This document shows, one piece after another, positions 36,371 to 46,261 of a stretch of DNA of 64,000 nucleotides (positions are counted from its first letter, which is position 1; each line of letters starts with the position of its first letter). The DNA comes from Actinobacillus indolicus (lineage in GTDB: Bacteria; Pseudomonadota; Gammaproteobacteria; Enterobacterales; Pasteurellaceae). Made by a program: the position numbers and the translations under genes. The stretch lies in NCBI RefSeq assembly GCF_901764975.1, contig NZ_CABFKH010000005.1, positions 1 through 64,000 on the forward strand. Direction: 5' to 3'. The notes beneath the pieces were generated by a model. It saw only the letters and a program-made list of their open reading frames with translations. It did no database searches and had not been told where the DNA came from.

Positions 36371-37735
36371 TTATTTGGCTAATGTTGCTAAGAGTTTTTG
36401 ATGAATCCCGCCAAATGCCCCATTGCTCATCACTAAAATATGATCCGTTGGTTTGGCTTCCTTGACAATCAATTCAACTAATTCATCTAGGCTTGCCGAC
36501 CATTGTGCCGGCTGGCTTAATGCGTCCGTAATCGTACTCACTTGCCACGGAATGGTATCGGGTTGATAAACAAAGACGGCATCTGCTTCTTTTAACGATG
36601 GGGCAATTTCATCTTTGTGAACTCCCATTTTCATTGTGTTTGAACGGGGTTCTAATACTGCTAAAATGCGTTGTTCTTTGCCTACTTTGCCGCGAAGTGC
36701 GTCGATTGTGGCTAAAATAGCGGTTGGATGGTGAGCAAAATCATCATAAACAGTAACGCCGTTCACTTCCCCTTTGACTTCTAAACGGCGGTTGGCATTA
36801 ATAAAGCTATTTAAGCCTAAACAGGCTTGCTCAACGCTTACCCCTGCGTGATGTGAGGCAGCAATCGCCATTAAGCCGTTGTGCATATTGTGAGCGCCAA
36901 GCAAGTTCCATTTCACTTTCCCTGCTTTTTGCTGTTTATGGTAAATCGCAAAATGGGAGTAATCCGAACTTAACGGCTTGGCGTACCAGTCTTGAGCTTG
37001 CCCGATAAATTGTTGCTCGCTATAACAGCCCATTTTTAAGGTGTTTTGTACGTTTTCATCTGATGTTGCCGATAAAATGCAACCATTTTGAGGCATTGTG
37101 CGGATAAGATGATGGAACTGGCGTTGAATTGCTTTTAAATCATCAAAAATATCTGCGTGGTCAAAATCAATGTTGTTGATAATTAAGGTTTTTGGATTGT
37201 AATGTACGAATTTAGAACGTTTGTCAAAAAATGCTGAATCATATTCGTCCGCTTCAATCACAAAGAAATCGCTTGAGCCTGCACGCGCTGAAATACCAAA
37301 GTTACCTGCAACACCGCCGATTAAGAAACCTGTATCAATGCCTGCTTGATCTAAAATCCAGCTTAACATTCCCGTTGTGGTGGTTTTGCCGTGTGTGCCT
37401 GACACAGCAAACACCCAACGATCTTTGAGTAAATGATCTCTTAGCCATTGCGGTCCTGATGTGTACGGCAAGCGGTGATTTAAGATGTGTTCTACGCAAG
37501 GATTACCACGGCTAATCGCATTGCCGATAATAATCATATCGGGAACAGGATCGAGCTGGGCAATATCGTAATGGGGGATAATTTCAATACCGCTTTTTTC
37601 TAAAAAAGTACTCATTGGAGGATAAACATTGGTATCAGACCCCGTAACTTTATAGCCTAACTCTCTTGCAATAATCGCCACGCCACCCATAAAAGTACCG
37701 CAGATCCCTAAAATATGAATATGTTGCTGTTTCAT
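36371..37735 (-). CDS. mpl: UDP-MurNAc:L-Ala-gamma-D-Glu-meso-DAP ligase
   Basis: Mpl recycles murein tripeptide by ligating it to UDP-MurNAc (454 residues). The N-terminus HIHILGICGTFMGGVAII binds UDP, the ATP loop is VSGTHGKTTTTGML, and DDFAHHPTAI is a Mur ligase block. I chose the ATG at 37735 (MKQQHIHILG); an earlier in-frame ATG at 37855 lies against the start of fbp and adds no conserved sequence. Divergent from fbp. Confidence 0.95.
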   Translation of the reverse strand: MKQQHIHILGICGTFMGGVAIIARELGYKVTGSDTNVYPPMSTFLEKSGIEIIPHYDIAQLDPVPDMIIIGNAISRGNPCVEHILNHRLPYTSGPQWLRDHLLKDRWVFAVSGTHGKTTTTGMLSWILDQAGIDTGFLIGGVAGNFGISARAGSSDFFVIEADEYDSAFFDKRSKFVHYNPKTLIINNIDFDHADIFDDLKAIQRQFHHLIRTMPQNGCILSATSDENVQNTLKMGCYSEQQFIGQAQDWYAKPLSSDYSHFAIYHKQQKAGKVKWNLLGAHNMHNGLMAIAASHHAGVSVEQACLGLNSFINANRRLEVKGEVNGVTVYDDFAHHPTAILATIDALRGKVGKEQRILAVLEPRSNTMKMGVHKDEIAPSLKEADAVFVYQPDTIPWQVSTITDALSQPAQWSASLDELVELIVKEAKPTDHILVMSNGAFGGIHQKLLATLAK

Positions 37736-37855
37736 AGCCTTCCTTACATAAAAATTGTGAACAGTATCACAAAACAAAACTTTACTCGAAAACAGAGTTT
37801 CAATGGGCGAGTATAATAAAACAAATAGACTTGAATAGCTAATAGGAGACAGCAA

Positions 37856-38857
37856 ATGAAAACATTAGGTGAATTTATTGTTGAACGACAAGCAGAATAC
37901 CCAGGGGCAACGGGGGAACTCAGCGGTATTTTGTCCTCTATTCGTTTATCGGCAAAAATCATTCATCGTGATATTAACCGAGCGGGTTTAACCCAAGATA
38001 TTTTAGGCGTATCTGGTGATGAAAACATTCAGGGCGAAACCCAGATGAAGCTCGATGTATTTGCCAACGAGACAATGAAAAAAGCGTTAATTGCTCGTGG
38101 CGATGTGGCTGGATTTGCCTCTGAAGAAGATGATACTTTCGTGGCGTTTGATACAGAACGTGGTCGAAATGCGAAATACATTCTTATGACAGATCCCCTT
38201 GATGGTTCTTCCAACATTGATGTGAATGTGTCTGTGGGAACAATTTTCTCAATCTACAAACGTGTATCACCGATTGGCACGCCTGTGACAATGGACGATT
38301 TCTTACAACCTGGGCGTAAACAAGTTGCGGCAGGCTATGTTACCTACGGCTCATCAACCATGTTAGTTTACACGACGGGCAATGGTGTGAATGGTTTCAC
38401 CTACGATCCTTCTTTAGGTTTGTTCATTCTCTCTCACCCAAATATGAAAATGCCGTTTGAAGGCAAATACTATTCTATTAACGAAGGGCAATATCTCAAA
38501 TTCCCAGATGGCGTGAAGAAATTCATTAAATTCTGCCAAGAAGAAGATAAGGCAACAGGTCGTCCATACTCTTCTCGTTATATCGGCTCATTGGTTTCAG
38601 ACTTCCACCGTAACTTGTTAAAAGGCGGTATCTACATTTACCCAAGCACGAAAAGCCACCCGAACGGTAAATTACGCCTACTTTATGAAGGCAACCCGAT
38701 GGCATTCTTAGCGGAACAGGCTGGCGGTATGGCGACAGACGGGTTTAATTCGATTTTAGACATCAAACCGACAGAGTTACATCAACGTGTGCCATTCTTT
38801 GTTGGCTCAACGGCAATGGTGCAAAAAGCGGGCGAGTTGATGGAAGAGTATAAATAG
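37856..38857 (+). CDS. fbp: Fructose-1,6-bisphosphatase class I
   Basis: Fbp hydrolyses fructose-1,6-bisphosphate to fructose-6-phosphate in gluconeogenesis (333 residues). The metal and lithium-sensitive motif [19 protein letters not shown] is present, as are ASEEDD and [21 protein letters not shown]. The ribosome site is AGGAGA 7 bases upstream. It is monocistronic and divergent from mpl, with a terminator of paired uptake signals after it. Confidence 0.97.
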   Translation: MKTLGEFIVERQAEYPGATGELSGILSSIRLSAKIIHRDINRAGLTQDILGVSGDENIQGETQMKLDVFANETMKKALIARGDVAGFASEEDDTFVAFDTERGRNAKYILMTDPLDGSSNIDVNVSVGTIFSIYKRVSPIGTPVTMDDFLQPGRKQVAAGYVTYGSSTMLVYTTGNGVNGFTYDPSLGLFILSHPNMKMPFEGKYYSINEGQYLKFPDGVKKFIKFCQEEDKATGRPYSSRYIGSLVSDFHRNLLKGGIYIYPSTKSHPNGKLRLLYEGNPMAFLAEQAGGMATDGFNSILDIKPTELHQRVPFFVGSTAMVQKAGELMEEYK

Positions 38858-38877
38858 TAAAATTGTGATAGAATCTG

Positions 38878-38908
38878 ACCGCTTGTAGCATATACAAGCG
38901 GTTTTTTT
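38878..38908 (+). terminator. Uptake-signal hairpin terminator after fbp
   Basis: Exact ACCGCTTGT (38878-38886) and ACAAGCGGT (38894-38902) form a hairpin, extended by one base pair on the loop side, followed by T7. This is the cleanest example here of paired uptake signals serving as a terminator. Confidence 0.88.
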
Positions 38909-39008
38909 ATATTTTTTTGTTATAAAAAACTACTTTTAGTTCTTTACCTTCGGGCAAATAATCGGTATCTTGCCAAAAATTTTCTTTAATTCCCTCAACG
39001 GAGGCTAC

Positions 39009-40604
39009 ATGAAACTTAATGCTAAACTTTCTTTAATTGCTGCTACATTATTTGTATCAACAATGGCTCAGGCGGCAGAGAAAACTTTTATTAACTGCGT
39101 AAGCCGTTCACCAACAGGATTTAGTCCTGCATTAGTGATGGACGGTATTTCTTATAACGCAAGTTCACAACAAGTGTATAACCGTCTTGTAGAGTTTAAA
39201 CGTGGTTCAACAGATATTGAGCCGGCACTAGCGGAAAGTTGGACTGTAAGTGATGATGGCTTAACGTACACCTTTAACCTACGTAAAGGCGTGAAATTCC
39301 ACTCGAATAAAGACTTTACTCCAACTCGTGATTTTAATGCGGACGATGTGGTATTTTCATTCCAACGTCAGTTAGATCCAAATCATCCGTATCACAATGT
39401 CTCTAAAGCAACTTATCCGTACTTCAAAGCAATGAAATTCCCAACATTGTTGAAATCAGTAGAGAAAGTTGATGATCATACAGTGAAAATTACCTTAAAC
39501 CGTCAAGATGCGACGTTCTTAGCGAGTTTAGGTATGGACTTCATCTCGATTTATTCAGCGGAATATGCGGACAAAATGTTAACAGCAGGTACGCCTGAAG
39601 TGATTGATACCACGCCAATAGGTACAGGTCCTTTTGTATTTGCTGGCTATCAAGTGGATCAAAAAAGTCGTTATTTCGCACATAAAGACTATTGGAAAGG
39701 AAAAGCCGATATTGATCGCTTGATCTTTGAAATTGTCCCTGATGCAACGGCTCGTTATGCAAAATTACAAGCGGGTACTTGTGACTTAATTGACTTCCCA
39801 AATGCAGCAGATCTTGAGAAAATGAAAACCGATCCGAAAGTGAACTTACTTTCTCAAGAAGGGTTGAACATTGCTTATATTGCGTTCAATACTGAAAAAG
39901 CACCGTTCGATAATGTGAAAGTACGCCAAGCGTTAAACTATGCGGTGGATAAAAATGCCATCATTGATGCCGTTTATCGTGGTGCAGGTGTGGCTGCAAA
40001 AAACCCACTTCCACCAACAATTTGGGGCTATAACAACGAAATCACAGGTTATGAATATAACCCAGAAAAAGCAAAACAGTTATTAAAAGAAGCAGGCTTT
40101 GAAAATGGTTTTGAGACGGATATTTGGGTACAGCCTGTAGTGCGTGCTTCTAACCCGAACCCACGTCGTATGGCGGAATTAGTACAAAGCGACTGGGAAA
40201 AAGTGGGCGTGAAATCAAAACTGGTCAGCTATGAATGGGGTGACTACATCAAACGTACCAAAGTAGGTGAATTGACTGCGGGGACTTACGGTTGGTCTGG
40301 TGATAATGGCGACCCTGATAACTTCTTATCGCCACTATTCAGCAGTGAAAACGTGGGTAACAGTAACTACGCTCGCTTCAAAAATCCTGAATTAGATGCA
40401 TTGTTAAATAAAGCCATTGGTTTATCTGACAAGGCAGAACGTGCTAAAATTTATGAACAAGCACAGGTATTGTTAAAAGAACAAGCGCCTTGGATCAATG
40501 TCGCACACTCAATTAACTTTGCCCCAACAAGCAAACGTGTTCAAGACTATAAACAAAGTCCATTTGGTTATACTTACTTATATGGTACGAAGTTAGCGGA
40601 TTAA
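39009..40604 (+). CDS. dppA: Dipeptide/heme-type ABC transporter periplasmic binding protein (DppA-like)
   Basis: This 531-residue periplasmic protein of SBP family 5 has a signal peptide (MKLNAKLSLIAATLFVSTMAQA). It aligns through its length with E. coli DppA: ASSQQVYNRLVEFKRG, GTGPFVFAGYQ, NYAVDKNAIIDAVYRGAGV and GDNGDPDNFLSPLFS. DppA delivers dipeptides, and in some Pasteurellaceae also heme. No lipobox cysteine is evident, which argues against the HbpA lipoprotein. The ATG at 39009 follows GGAGG. No dppBCDF follows in the window, so the partner permease is elsewhere. Confidence 0.9.
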   Translation: MKLNAKLSLIAATLFVSTMAQAAEKTFINCVSRSPTGFSPALVMDGISYNASSQQVYNRLVEFKRGSTDIEPALAESWTVSDDGLTYTFNLRKGVKFHSNKDFTPTRDFNADDVVFSFQRQLDPNHPYHNVSKATYPYFKAMKFPTLLKSVEKVDDHTVKITLNRQDATFLASLGMDFISIYSAEYADKMLTAGTPEVIDTTPIGTGPFVFAGYQVDQKSRYFAHKDYWKGKADIDRLIFEIVPDATARYAKLQAGTCDLIDFPNAADLEKMKTDPKVNLLSQEGLNIAYIAFNTEKAPFDNVKVRQALNYAVDKNAIIDAVYRGAGVAAKNPLPPTIWGYNNEITGYEYNPEKAKQLLKEAGFENGFETDIWVQPVVRASNPNPRRMAELVQSDWEKVGVKSKLVSYEWGDYIKRTKVGELTAGTYGWSGDNGDPDNFLSPLFSSENVGNSNYARFKNPELDALLNKAIGLSDKAERAKIYEQAQVLLKEQAPWINVAHSINFAPTSKRVQDYKQSPFGYTYLYGTKLAD

Positions 40605-40620
40605 TCCACTAATGAATAGA

Positions 40621-40650
40621 AACGGGCATCAAGGGATGCCCGTTTTGTTT
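40621..40650 (+). terminator. Terminator after dppA-like gene
   Basis: AACGGGCATC (40621-40630) pairs with GATGCCCGTT (40635-40644), followed by TTGTTTTG. It is a canonical terminator before the convergent ung gene. Confidence 0.88.
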
Positions 40651-40668
40651 TGTAAAAAATATTGAAAA

Positions 40669-41340
40669 TCACACCGCTTGTAATGGTAGTTGCCAATGAA
40701 TTTCTTTGATCCCTTTTTCTCTTAAATAAGCATTAGTTTGAGAGAAATGACGGCATCCCAAAAAACCACGATGGGCAGAAAGTGGAGAAGGGTGTGGCGC
40801 AGTTAAGACACAATGGCGCTGTCTATCAATAAATTGTCCTTTCTTTTGAGCATGACTGCCCCAAAGTAAAAAGACGAGATTCTCTCTATGTTGGTTTAGC
40901 TGATGAATCACTTTATCCGTAAAGGTTTCCCAACCAATATTCGCATGAGAATGGGCTTTTCCCTGTTCAACGGTTAAAACCGTATTAAGTAACAATACCC
41001 CTTGTCTTGCCCACTCGACCAAATAGCCGTGTGAAGGAATCTGAAACCCGACATCTTGTGCTAATTCTTTGTACATATTCAGTAATGACGGTGGTGGCGC
41101 AATACCAGGTTTGACCGAAAAAGATAAACCGTGAGCTTGATTTGGCCCGTGATAAGGATCTTGACCTAGAATCACGACTTTCACATCTTTAAATTCAGTC
41201 AATGCAAAGGCATTAAATACTTCATTCTGGGGTGGATAAATTATTTTTCCAGCTAAACGTTCTTGATGTACATATTGCAAAATATGTTGAAAGTAGGGTT
41301 GAGTTTTTTCTTCCCCGATGGCTTCTGTCCAAGTGTTCAT
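40669..41340 (-). CDS. ung: Uracil-DNA glycosylase
   Basis: Ung removes uracil from DNA in base-excision repair (223 residues). The catalytic Asp is D61 in the water-activating loop GQDPYHG, and the leucine/His loop is [13 protein letters not shown], both intact. Length is standard for family 1. An uptake signal (40673-40681) overlaps the last codons. Confidence 0.97.
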   Translation of the reverse strand: MNTWTEAIGEEKTQPYFQHILQYVHQERLAGKIIYPPQNEVFNAFALTEFKDVKVVILGQDPYHGPNQAHGLSFSVKPGIAPPPSLLNMYKELAQDVGFQIPSHGYLVEWARQGVLLLNTVLTVEQGKAHSHANIGWETFTDKVIHQLNQHRENLVFLLWGSHAQKKGQFIDRQRHCVLTAPHPSPLSAHRGFLGCRHFSQTNAYLREKGIKEIHWQLPLQAV

Positions 41341-41503
41341 AGTTTATCCTGTTATTAAATTGTTACAAATAAAAATAGCACGTTAAATCTGATTGTTTTT
41401 TAATCTAAGATCAAATTTTTTTACAAAAATGATTAAATTTTTCTCGCATTTTAAAAGAGAAGCGTTAAAATACTCAAAATTTTTTGAAAAATTAAAATTT
41501 TCT

Positions 41504-41509
41504 TATAAT
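41504..41509 (+). promoter_or_regulatory. Probable -10 element of grcA
   Basis: TATAAT at 41504-41509 lies 27 bases before the grcA ATG and precedes an AGGAG ribosome site. The best -35 at a 17-base spacing is the poor TTTTTG, which would fit activator dependence. No clean FNR site was found. Confidence 0.5.
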
Positions 41510-41535
41510 TCTTCCCAACATACTAGGAGTCAAAA

Positions 41536-41919
41536 ATGATCAAAGGTGTACAAATCACTGAATCTGCAAACAAAAACTTATTAAACTCTTTCTGGTTATT
41601 AGATGAAGAGAAAAACGAAGCACGTTGCTTAGTGGCTAAAGGTGATTTCCAAGAAGACCAAATCGTTGCAATCAGCGAATTAGGTCAAGTTTCATACCGC
41701 GAAGTTCCAGTTAATGTTGCACCAACTATCAAAGTAGAAGGTGGTCAACACTTAAACGTAAACGTATTACGTCGTGAAACATTAGAAGATGCAGTAAAAA
41801 ATCCTGAGAAATACCCACAATTAACCATCCGTGTTTCAGGTTATGCAGTTCGTTTCAACTCATTAACACCAGAACAACAACGTGATGTAATTACTCGTAC
41901 TTTCACAGAAAGCCTATAA
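41536..41919 (+). CDS. grcA: Autonomous glycyl radical cofactor
   Basis: GrcA (YfiD) replaces the oxygen-damaged C-terminus of pyruvate formate-lyase and restores its radical (127 residues, same length as E. coli). The glycyl radical residue is G102 in RVSGYAVRF. Codon choice is that of a highly expressed gene. It has AGGAG upstream and a strong terminator after it, so it is monocistronic. Confidence 0.97.
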   Translation: MIKGVQITESANKNLLNSFWLLDEEKNEARCLVAKGDFQEDQIVAISELGQVSYREVPVNVAPTIKVEGGQHLNVNVLRRETLEDAVKNPEKYPQLTIRVSGYAVRFNSLTPEQQRDVITRTFTESL

Positions 41920-41936
41920 TTAGTGCCTTTCTTCAT

Positions 41937-41967
41937 AAGCCCTGTTGTATGACAGGGCTTTTTTTAT
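41937..41967 (+). terminator. Terminator after grcA
   Basis: AAGCCCTGT (41937-41945) pairs with ACAGGGCTT (41952-41960) and is followed by a run of T. Confidence 0.9.
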
Positions 41968-41980
41968 AACAAAAACATAT

Positions 41981-42005
41981 AAAAAAACCGAGCATAAGCT
42001 CGGTT
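41981..42005 (-). terminator. Terminator after rpsO
   Basis: On the minus strand AACCGAGC pairs with GCTCGGTT (41986-41993 with 41998-42005) around a 4-base loop, followed by T7. It lies 17 bases past the rpsO stop. Confidence 0.88.
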
Positions 42006-42021
42006 CTTTCATATTCGGAAA

Positions 42022-42291
42022 TTAGCGACGTAAACCTAAACGTGCGATAGTTTCTGAGTATTTAGCAAGATCAGTACGTTTTAAGTAGTCTAATAATTTA
42101 CGACGACGTGAAACCATACGTAATAAGCCACGACGACCGTGGTGATCTTTTTTGTGCTCAGCAAAGTGTGCTTGTAAGTGGTTGATTTGTGCTGTTAAAA
42201 GAGCGATCTGAACTTCTGAAGAACCAGTATCTTTTGCATCACGACCAAATTCAGCAACGATTTTTGCTTTTGCTTCTACGCTTAGAGACAT
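42022..42291 (-). CDS. rpsO: 30S ribosomal protein S15
   Basis: S15 (89 residues, the usual length) binds the central domain of 16S rRNA and nucleates platform assembly. Conserved blocks are [19 protein letters not shown] and [22 protein letters not shown]. It has a TAGGAG ribosome site. pnp does not follow, unlike in E. coli; an independent terminator ends the gene. Confidence 0.98.
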   Translation of the reverse strand: MSLSVEAKAKIVAEFGRDAKDTGSSEVQIALLTAQINHLQAHFAEHKKDHHGRRGLLRMVSRRRKLLDYLKRTDLAKYSETIARLGLRR

Positions 42292-42412
42292 TTTTTACTC
42301 CTAAAAAGTAGTTAAGTTTATATTCATCAATAGCCGATCTCTAATTCAGCTACGACACGAAGTTGCATATATTAAAGGCAAAGCATGCGGAGATCAATGC
42401 CTTTATCAAAAT

Positions 42413-43729
42413 TTAGTGATTTGAATGGGTATTCGTAGGTTGCAAATATTCTTCCCGATTCGGATCAACCGTTTTTGATTTACGAATCATAGGCTCTACG
42501 GTTGAGCCTTGTACTAGAATAGAGAACATAACCACAGAATAAGTCATTACCAGTATCAAATCTTTAATATCAATTCCATTTGCATAGGCGGTTTTGGCTG
42601 GAATAGAGAGAGCCATAGCTAATGCTAACCCACCACGTAATCCTCCCCAAGTCATGATTTTGAGCGTATAAGGATTATAGGTTCTAAATTGTTGTAATGC
42701 TTTAAACGGAAACCATAAGCTAAGATAACGTGAGGCTAAGCAGATTGGAATAGCTGCAATCATCATCACAATACCATAGATATTAAAATCAACTAATAAG
42801 ATTGCAAAGCCAATCAAGAAGAAGAGTAGTGAATTTAAGAAGTGGTCAATCATTTCCCAGAAATGATCTAGATAGCGTTGGCTTTGTTCTGAAAAACCTG
42901 AACGGCGAGTCCAGTTACCAATCATAATGCCTGCAACAACCATTGCCAACGCACCTGAAACGTGCAACACATTGTTTGCAAACATGAAGCCTGCGGTTGG
43001 AATTGTCAGGGTTAAAAGAATTTCTAAGCTACCGTCATCTGTCGATGAAATTAAGATATGCGCAATAAAGCCAAGTATAAAGCCAAATAAAATACCACCA
43101 ATTGCTTCATGTAAGAAGAGGCTCATAATGCCACTAAAAGTTGCTTCTTGACCACCAAATGCAACGGCAAATACGGTGATAAAGATAACTAAACCGACAC
43201 CATCATTGAAAAGCGACTCCCCTTCTACTTGCATTGATAAACGTTTTGGAGCACGTAGATTTTTGATGATCGCAAGTACTGCGATAGGGTCAGTTGGAGA
43301 AATTAATGCGCCAAATACGATACAGTAAATCAAGTCAATTTGTAGCCCAATTAGGTTAGCTACCCCATAGACAAAGAAACCGATAATCAAGGTTGAAGCT
43401 AAGGTTGAGAATAACGCAAAGATGGTAATTTCCCATTTCTGATCTTTTAATACAGGCAATTTGATACCTAAAGATCCAGCAAACAATAAGAAACCGAGAA
43501 TCCCATTAAGTAAGAAGCTTTTGAAATCAATTTGCTCCATCACTTCAGTTGCAACGGCATCAAGATTAAACCATCCAAAAGTGCCGAGCAAAAGTAATAA
43601 TAATGATCCCACCATTGCAGCTGCGGTAATGGCGATAGTTGATTGAACTTTATCACTGATTTTATGAGTCACAAACCCTAATAGAATGGATAAGGCAGAT
43701 AAAAAGCAGATATAAGTGTAAATACCCAT
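42413..43729 (-). CDS. CPA1-family Na+/H+ antiporter
   Basis: This 438-residue inner-membrane carrier has about 12 helices. The ion-binding helix contains ALISPTDPIAVLAI, and VEGESLFNDGVGLVIF is the NhaP/NHE-type motif with the exchange aspartate. WGGLRGGLALAMAL is the conserved arginine-containing block. It exchanges Na+ (or K+) for H+. No large cytoplasmic tail is present. It follows rpsO on the same strand about 120 bases upstream of that gene's start, so it may be transcribed before it. Confidence 0.9.
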   Translation of the reverse strand: MGIYTYICFLSALSILLGFVTHKISDKVQSTIAITAAAMVGSLLLLLLGTFGWFNLDAVATEVMEQIDFKSFLLNGILGFLLFAGSLGIKLPVLKDQKWEITIFALFSTLASTLIIGFFVYGVANLIGLQIDLIYCIVFGALISPTDPIAVLAIIKNLRAPKRLSMQVEGESLFNDGVGLVIFITVFAVAFGGQEATFSGIMSLFLHEAIGGILFGFILGFIAHILISSTDDGSLEILLTLTIPTAGFMFANNVLHVSGALAMVVAGIMIGNWTRRSGFSEQSQRYLDHFWEMIDHFLNSLLFFLIGFAILLVDFNIYGIVMMIAAIPICLASRYLSLWFPFKALQQFRTYNPYTLKIMTWGGLRGGLALAMALSIPAKTAYANGIDIKDLILVMTYSVVMFSILVQGSTVEPMIRKSKTVDPNREEYLQPTNTHSNH

Positions 43730-43936
43730 ATGGTACCCTTATAAAAACAAACGAAAAGTGAAGATAATTCTTCGTAGAAGAAAGGTGGAGAATTAAACCA
43801 AATTTTGATCATAATTGCAAAGTTTAAAGTAAAGTAAGCGGTTGCTTTTTCATGCATTTTTGCTCACTAAAAATTTGAGAATTCTTACCGTTACAGTATA
43901 ATCAGCACAATTTTTTGTAATTTTGGGAACAATACA

Positions 43937-45811
43937 ATGATTGAAAAAATGCATGAGAAAGCAAATGGGCCTATCTTTAAAATTATTTTTGCCCTTGTTT
44001 CTCTCTCTTTTGTATTAGGTGGTATCGGTGGAGGACTTATGGCCACGGATAACTCCGCAGTAAAAGTGAATGGTGAAGAAATTTCACAACAAGCCTTTAA
44101 TAGAGCGAAAGGGCAGCAACAAAATATACTAAATGCACAAATGGGGGCTCAATTCTGGGATTTAATGGATACCCCTGCTTATGCAAAACAATTCAATGAA
44201 GGGATTCTAAATAGTTTGATTGATGATGAACTTCTTCGTCAGTACGCTAAGTCACTTAAAATTGATATTAGTGCGGAGCAAATTAAATCTGAAATTGTCA
44301 ATTCAGAAGTATTTCAACAAGATGGCAAATTTAGCAATAATTTGTATCAACAAACACTCCGTAATAATGGCTTAACTGCAGATGGTTATGCGGCGATTGT
44401 GTATGAAGGTATGCTGTTTGCTCAAATTCAAGAAGCTATTGTGAACAGTGGTTTTACTGTTCCTGCTCAACAAGAGTTGTTAGCGAAATTACTTTTACAA
44501 AAACGCCAAGTGCGTCTAGCAACCTATTCTGTTGCAGATGAAGCGAAGAACCAAACGGCTTCTACGGAAGAGCTTCAATCTTACTATAATGAGCATAAAG
44601 CAACGTTAATCAATCCTGAAAAATTAACGGTTGAATATGTTACGTTAGAGCCAAAAGATCTTGAAAGTAAAGTCCAAGTCACTGATGAACAGGTTGATAC
44701 TTACTACCAAACAAATAAAGCAAAATATACAACCAAAGGCGAAGCAAAAATTGCACATATTCAAGTGGCTAGCGAAGCTGAAGCAAATGAAATCGTACAA
44801 GCTCTCGCAAAAGGTGAAGATTTTGCACAATTAGCAAAAACAAAATCGCAAGATAAATTATCAGCAGCTCAAGGTGGTGATTTAGGTTGGGCAAAAGCGG
44901 GGGTATTCCCGAAAGCGTTTGAAGATGCAGCAAATGCATTAGACGTTGGAAAAACAAGCCAACCTATTAAAGTAGATAACGCATTCCATATCGTGAAAGT
45001 CTTAGAACGAAATAGTGAAACCGTTGTACCGCTTGAAAAAGTAAAAACGCAAATTATTGACACCATTAGAAATGAATTGTTGCTAACGGACTACTCAAAT
45101 GCTATTCGTGAAATGGCAAATGCAGCGTTTGAAAATAATGGTTCATTAGATGCGGTGGCAAAAGTGGCTGGCGTAGCGGTAAATAAAACAGATTCATTTA
45201 CACGTGAAAATGTTCCAGCGAGCTTAAATAATGAAAAAGTGCTACGTGCTTTATTTGAAGGTGAGCTCCGTCAAAGCGGTCAAAATTCAGAAGGGATTGA
45301 TATTGGCGATGCAACGCATCCAAAAACAATCTTTGTCCGTGTAAGTCAATATCAAGCTGAAAATGTACAAACCTTTGACGAAGCAAAATCTGCGGTTGAG
45401 CAAGCGGTAAAACAACAAAAAGCCGTTAAAGCCTTAGAAGAGAAAGCAGCTATACAAGTTACTGCGCTGAATAAAGGCGAAAAAGCAGAAGTGGCATTTG
45501 GTGCATCTGAAGAACTTGTCTTTGCACAGGCACAAATCACTGAACCAGCTTTAGCACAAGCGGTCTTTTCAATGGCAAAACCTGCAGAAAAACCGACTTA
45601 TCAGACCGCTCGTAATGCGAATGGTGATGTGGTTGTTATCGCTTTAGATAAAGTGATTGATGGCACGGCTAACGAGTTTAAACCATTACAAGCTCAATTT
45701 AACCAAGCAGAGCGAGTAGTGTTACGTAATGACTTACTCAAAGATTTACGTGAACGAGCAAAAATTGAAGTGAATCAAGACTTCCTTGATCAACTTGAAA
45801 ACAGCAAATAA
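43937..45811 (+). CDS. ppiD: Periplasmic folding chaperone PpiD
   Basis: PpiD is a membrane-anchored chaperone at the SecYEG exit (624 residues). A single N-terminal transmembrane helix lies at about 16-36 (IIFALVSLSFVLGGIGGGLM), followed by a SurA-like region. A parvulin-type domain at about 258-360 includes QGGDLGWAKAGVFPKAFEDA. PpiD parvulin domains are often inactive as isomerases. The C-terminal part is helical. Monocistronic. Confidence 0.94.
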   Translation: MIEKMHEKANGPIFKIIFALVSLSFVLGGIGGGLMATDNSAVKVNGEEISQQAFNRAKGQQQNILNAQMGAQFWDLMDTPAYAKQFNEGILNSLIDDELLRQYAKSLKIDISAEQIKSEIVNSEVFQQDGKFSNNLYQQTLRNNGLTADGYAAIVYEGMLFAQIQEAIVNSGFTVPAQQELLAKLLLQKRQVRLATYSVADEAKNQTASTEELQSYYNEHKATLINPEKLTVEYVTLEPKDLESKVQVTDEQVDTYYQTNKAKYTTKGEAKIAHIQVASEAEANEIVQALAKGEDFAQLAKTKSQDKLSAAQGGDLGWAKAGVFPKAFEDAANALDVGKTSQPIKVDNAFHIVKVLERNSETVVPLEKVKTQIIDTIRNELLLTDYSNAIREMANAAFENNGSLDAVAKVAGVAVNKTDSFTRENVPASLNNEKVLRALFEGELRQSGQNSEGIDIGDATHPKTIFVRVSQYQAENVQTFDEAKSAVEQAVKQQKAVKALEEKAAIQVTALNKGEKAEVAFGASEELVFAQAQITEPALAQAVFSMAKPAEKPTYQTARNANGDVVVIALDKVIDGTANEFKPLQAQFNQAERVVLRNDLLKDLRERAKIEVNQDFLDQLENSK

Positions 45812-45887
45812 TGTGAATGTGAGTTTTGTTAAAAATTTGTAATTGACTTTACCTATAAATTTCCGCAAAATTCACGCAAATTTTTAA

Positions 45888-46003
45888 TCTTCAGGGCAGG
45901 GTGAAATTCCCGATCGGCAGTAAAGTCTGCGAGCGGCGGCGAAAGCCAAAGCAGGAACTGGTGAAATTCCAGTACCGACAGTGATAGTCTGGATGGAAGA
46001 AGA
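45888..46003 (+). ncRNA. FMN riboswitch (RFN element)
   Basis: The RFN conserved core is clear: TCAGGGCAGGGTGAAATTCC, then GATCGGCAGTAAAG, GAAAGCCAAAGCAGGAACTGG, and the second GGTGAAATTCCAGTACCGACAG ending GATGGAAGA. It lies ahead of the riboflavin operon. A hairpin terminator follows, so FMN binding probably stops transcription. Boundaries are set from the conserved ends. Confidence 0.96.
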
Positions 46004-46016
46004 GCTAGAATATCTA

Positions 46017-46045
46017 CACTCGAACACTGTTCGAGTGCTTTTCTT
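46017..46045 (+). terminator. Riboswitch expression-platform terminator
   Basis: CACTCGAAC (46017-46025) pairs with GTTCGAGTG (46029-46037) around a 3-base loop, followed by CTTTTCTT. It is placed 14 bases after the FMN aptamer and is the likely FMN-controlled terminator. Confidence 0.85.
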
Positions 46046-46053
46046 ATGCTTTT

Positions 46054-46092
46054 AACGCCTTGAGATCGTGAGATTTCAAGGCGTTTGTTTTT
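46054..46092 (+). terminator. Second hairpin in the rib leader
   Basis: AACGCCTTGA (46054-46063) pairs with TCAAGGCGTT (46076-46085), followed by TGTTTTT. This second terminator-like stem comes just after the riboswitch terminator and 177 bases before ribD. Whether it stops transcription is uncertain. Confidence 0.65.
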
Positions 46093-46098
46093 CCTATC

Positions 46099-46219
46099 CC
46101 ATTTACGGGAGAGTGGGGAGCAAATTCGGCAGAATTTGCGGAGGGAGAGGGCTTGCAAGCAAGTTTTCCCTCTCTCTGCTTTTCGCAAAGCTGTCTTTCT
46201 CCCGTAAAGGGGAGAGAGT
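46099..46219. repeat. Palindromic repeat element in rib leader (copy 1)
   Basis: The block starts TTTACGGGAGAG and ends TCTCCCGTAAAGGGGAGAG, with internal GGAGGGAGAGGGCTT and CCTCTCTCTGCT. It matches the reverse complement of the element at 49294-49452 in order and content. No coding capacity is evident. It is a MITE- or REP-like repeat of about 120 bases. Confidence 0.8.
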
Positions 46220-46261
46220 TGCCCTTCTTCCGCGCCCTCCAATTTATGATTCAAAACCCAA

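Noticed and set aside
41341-41535. FNR site before grcA
   Set aside because: Only imperfect half-sites around AAGATCAAA were seen; spacing and sequence do not fit TTGAT-N4-ATCAA.
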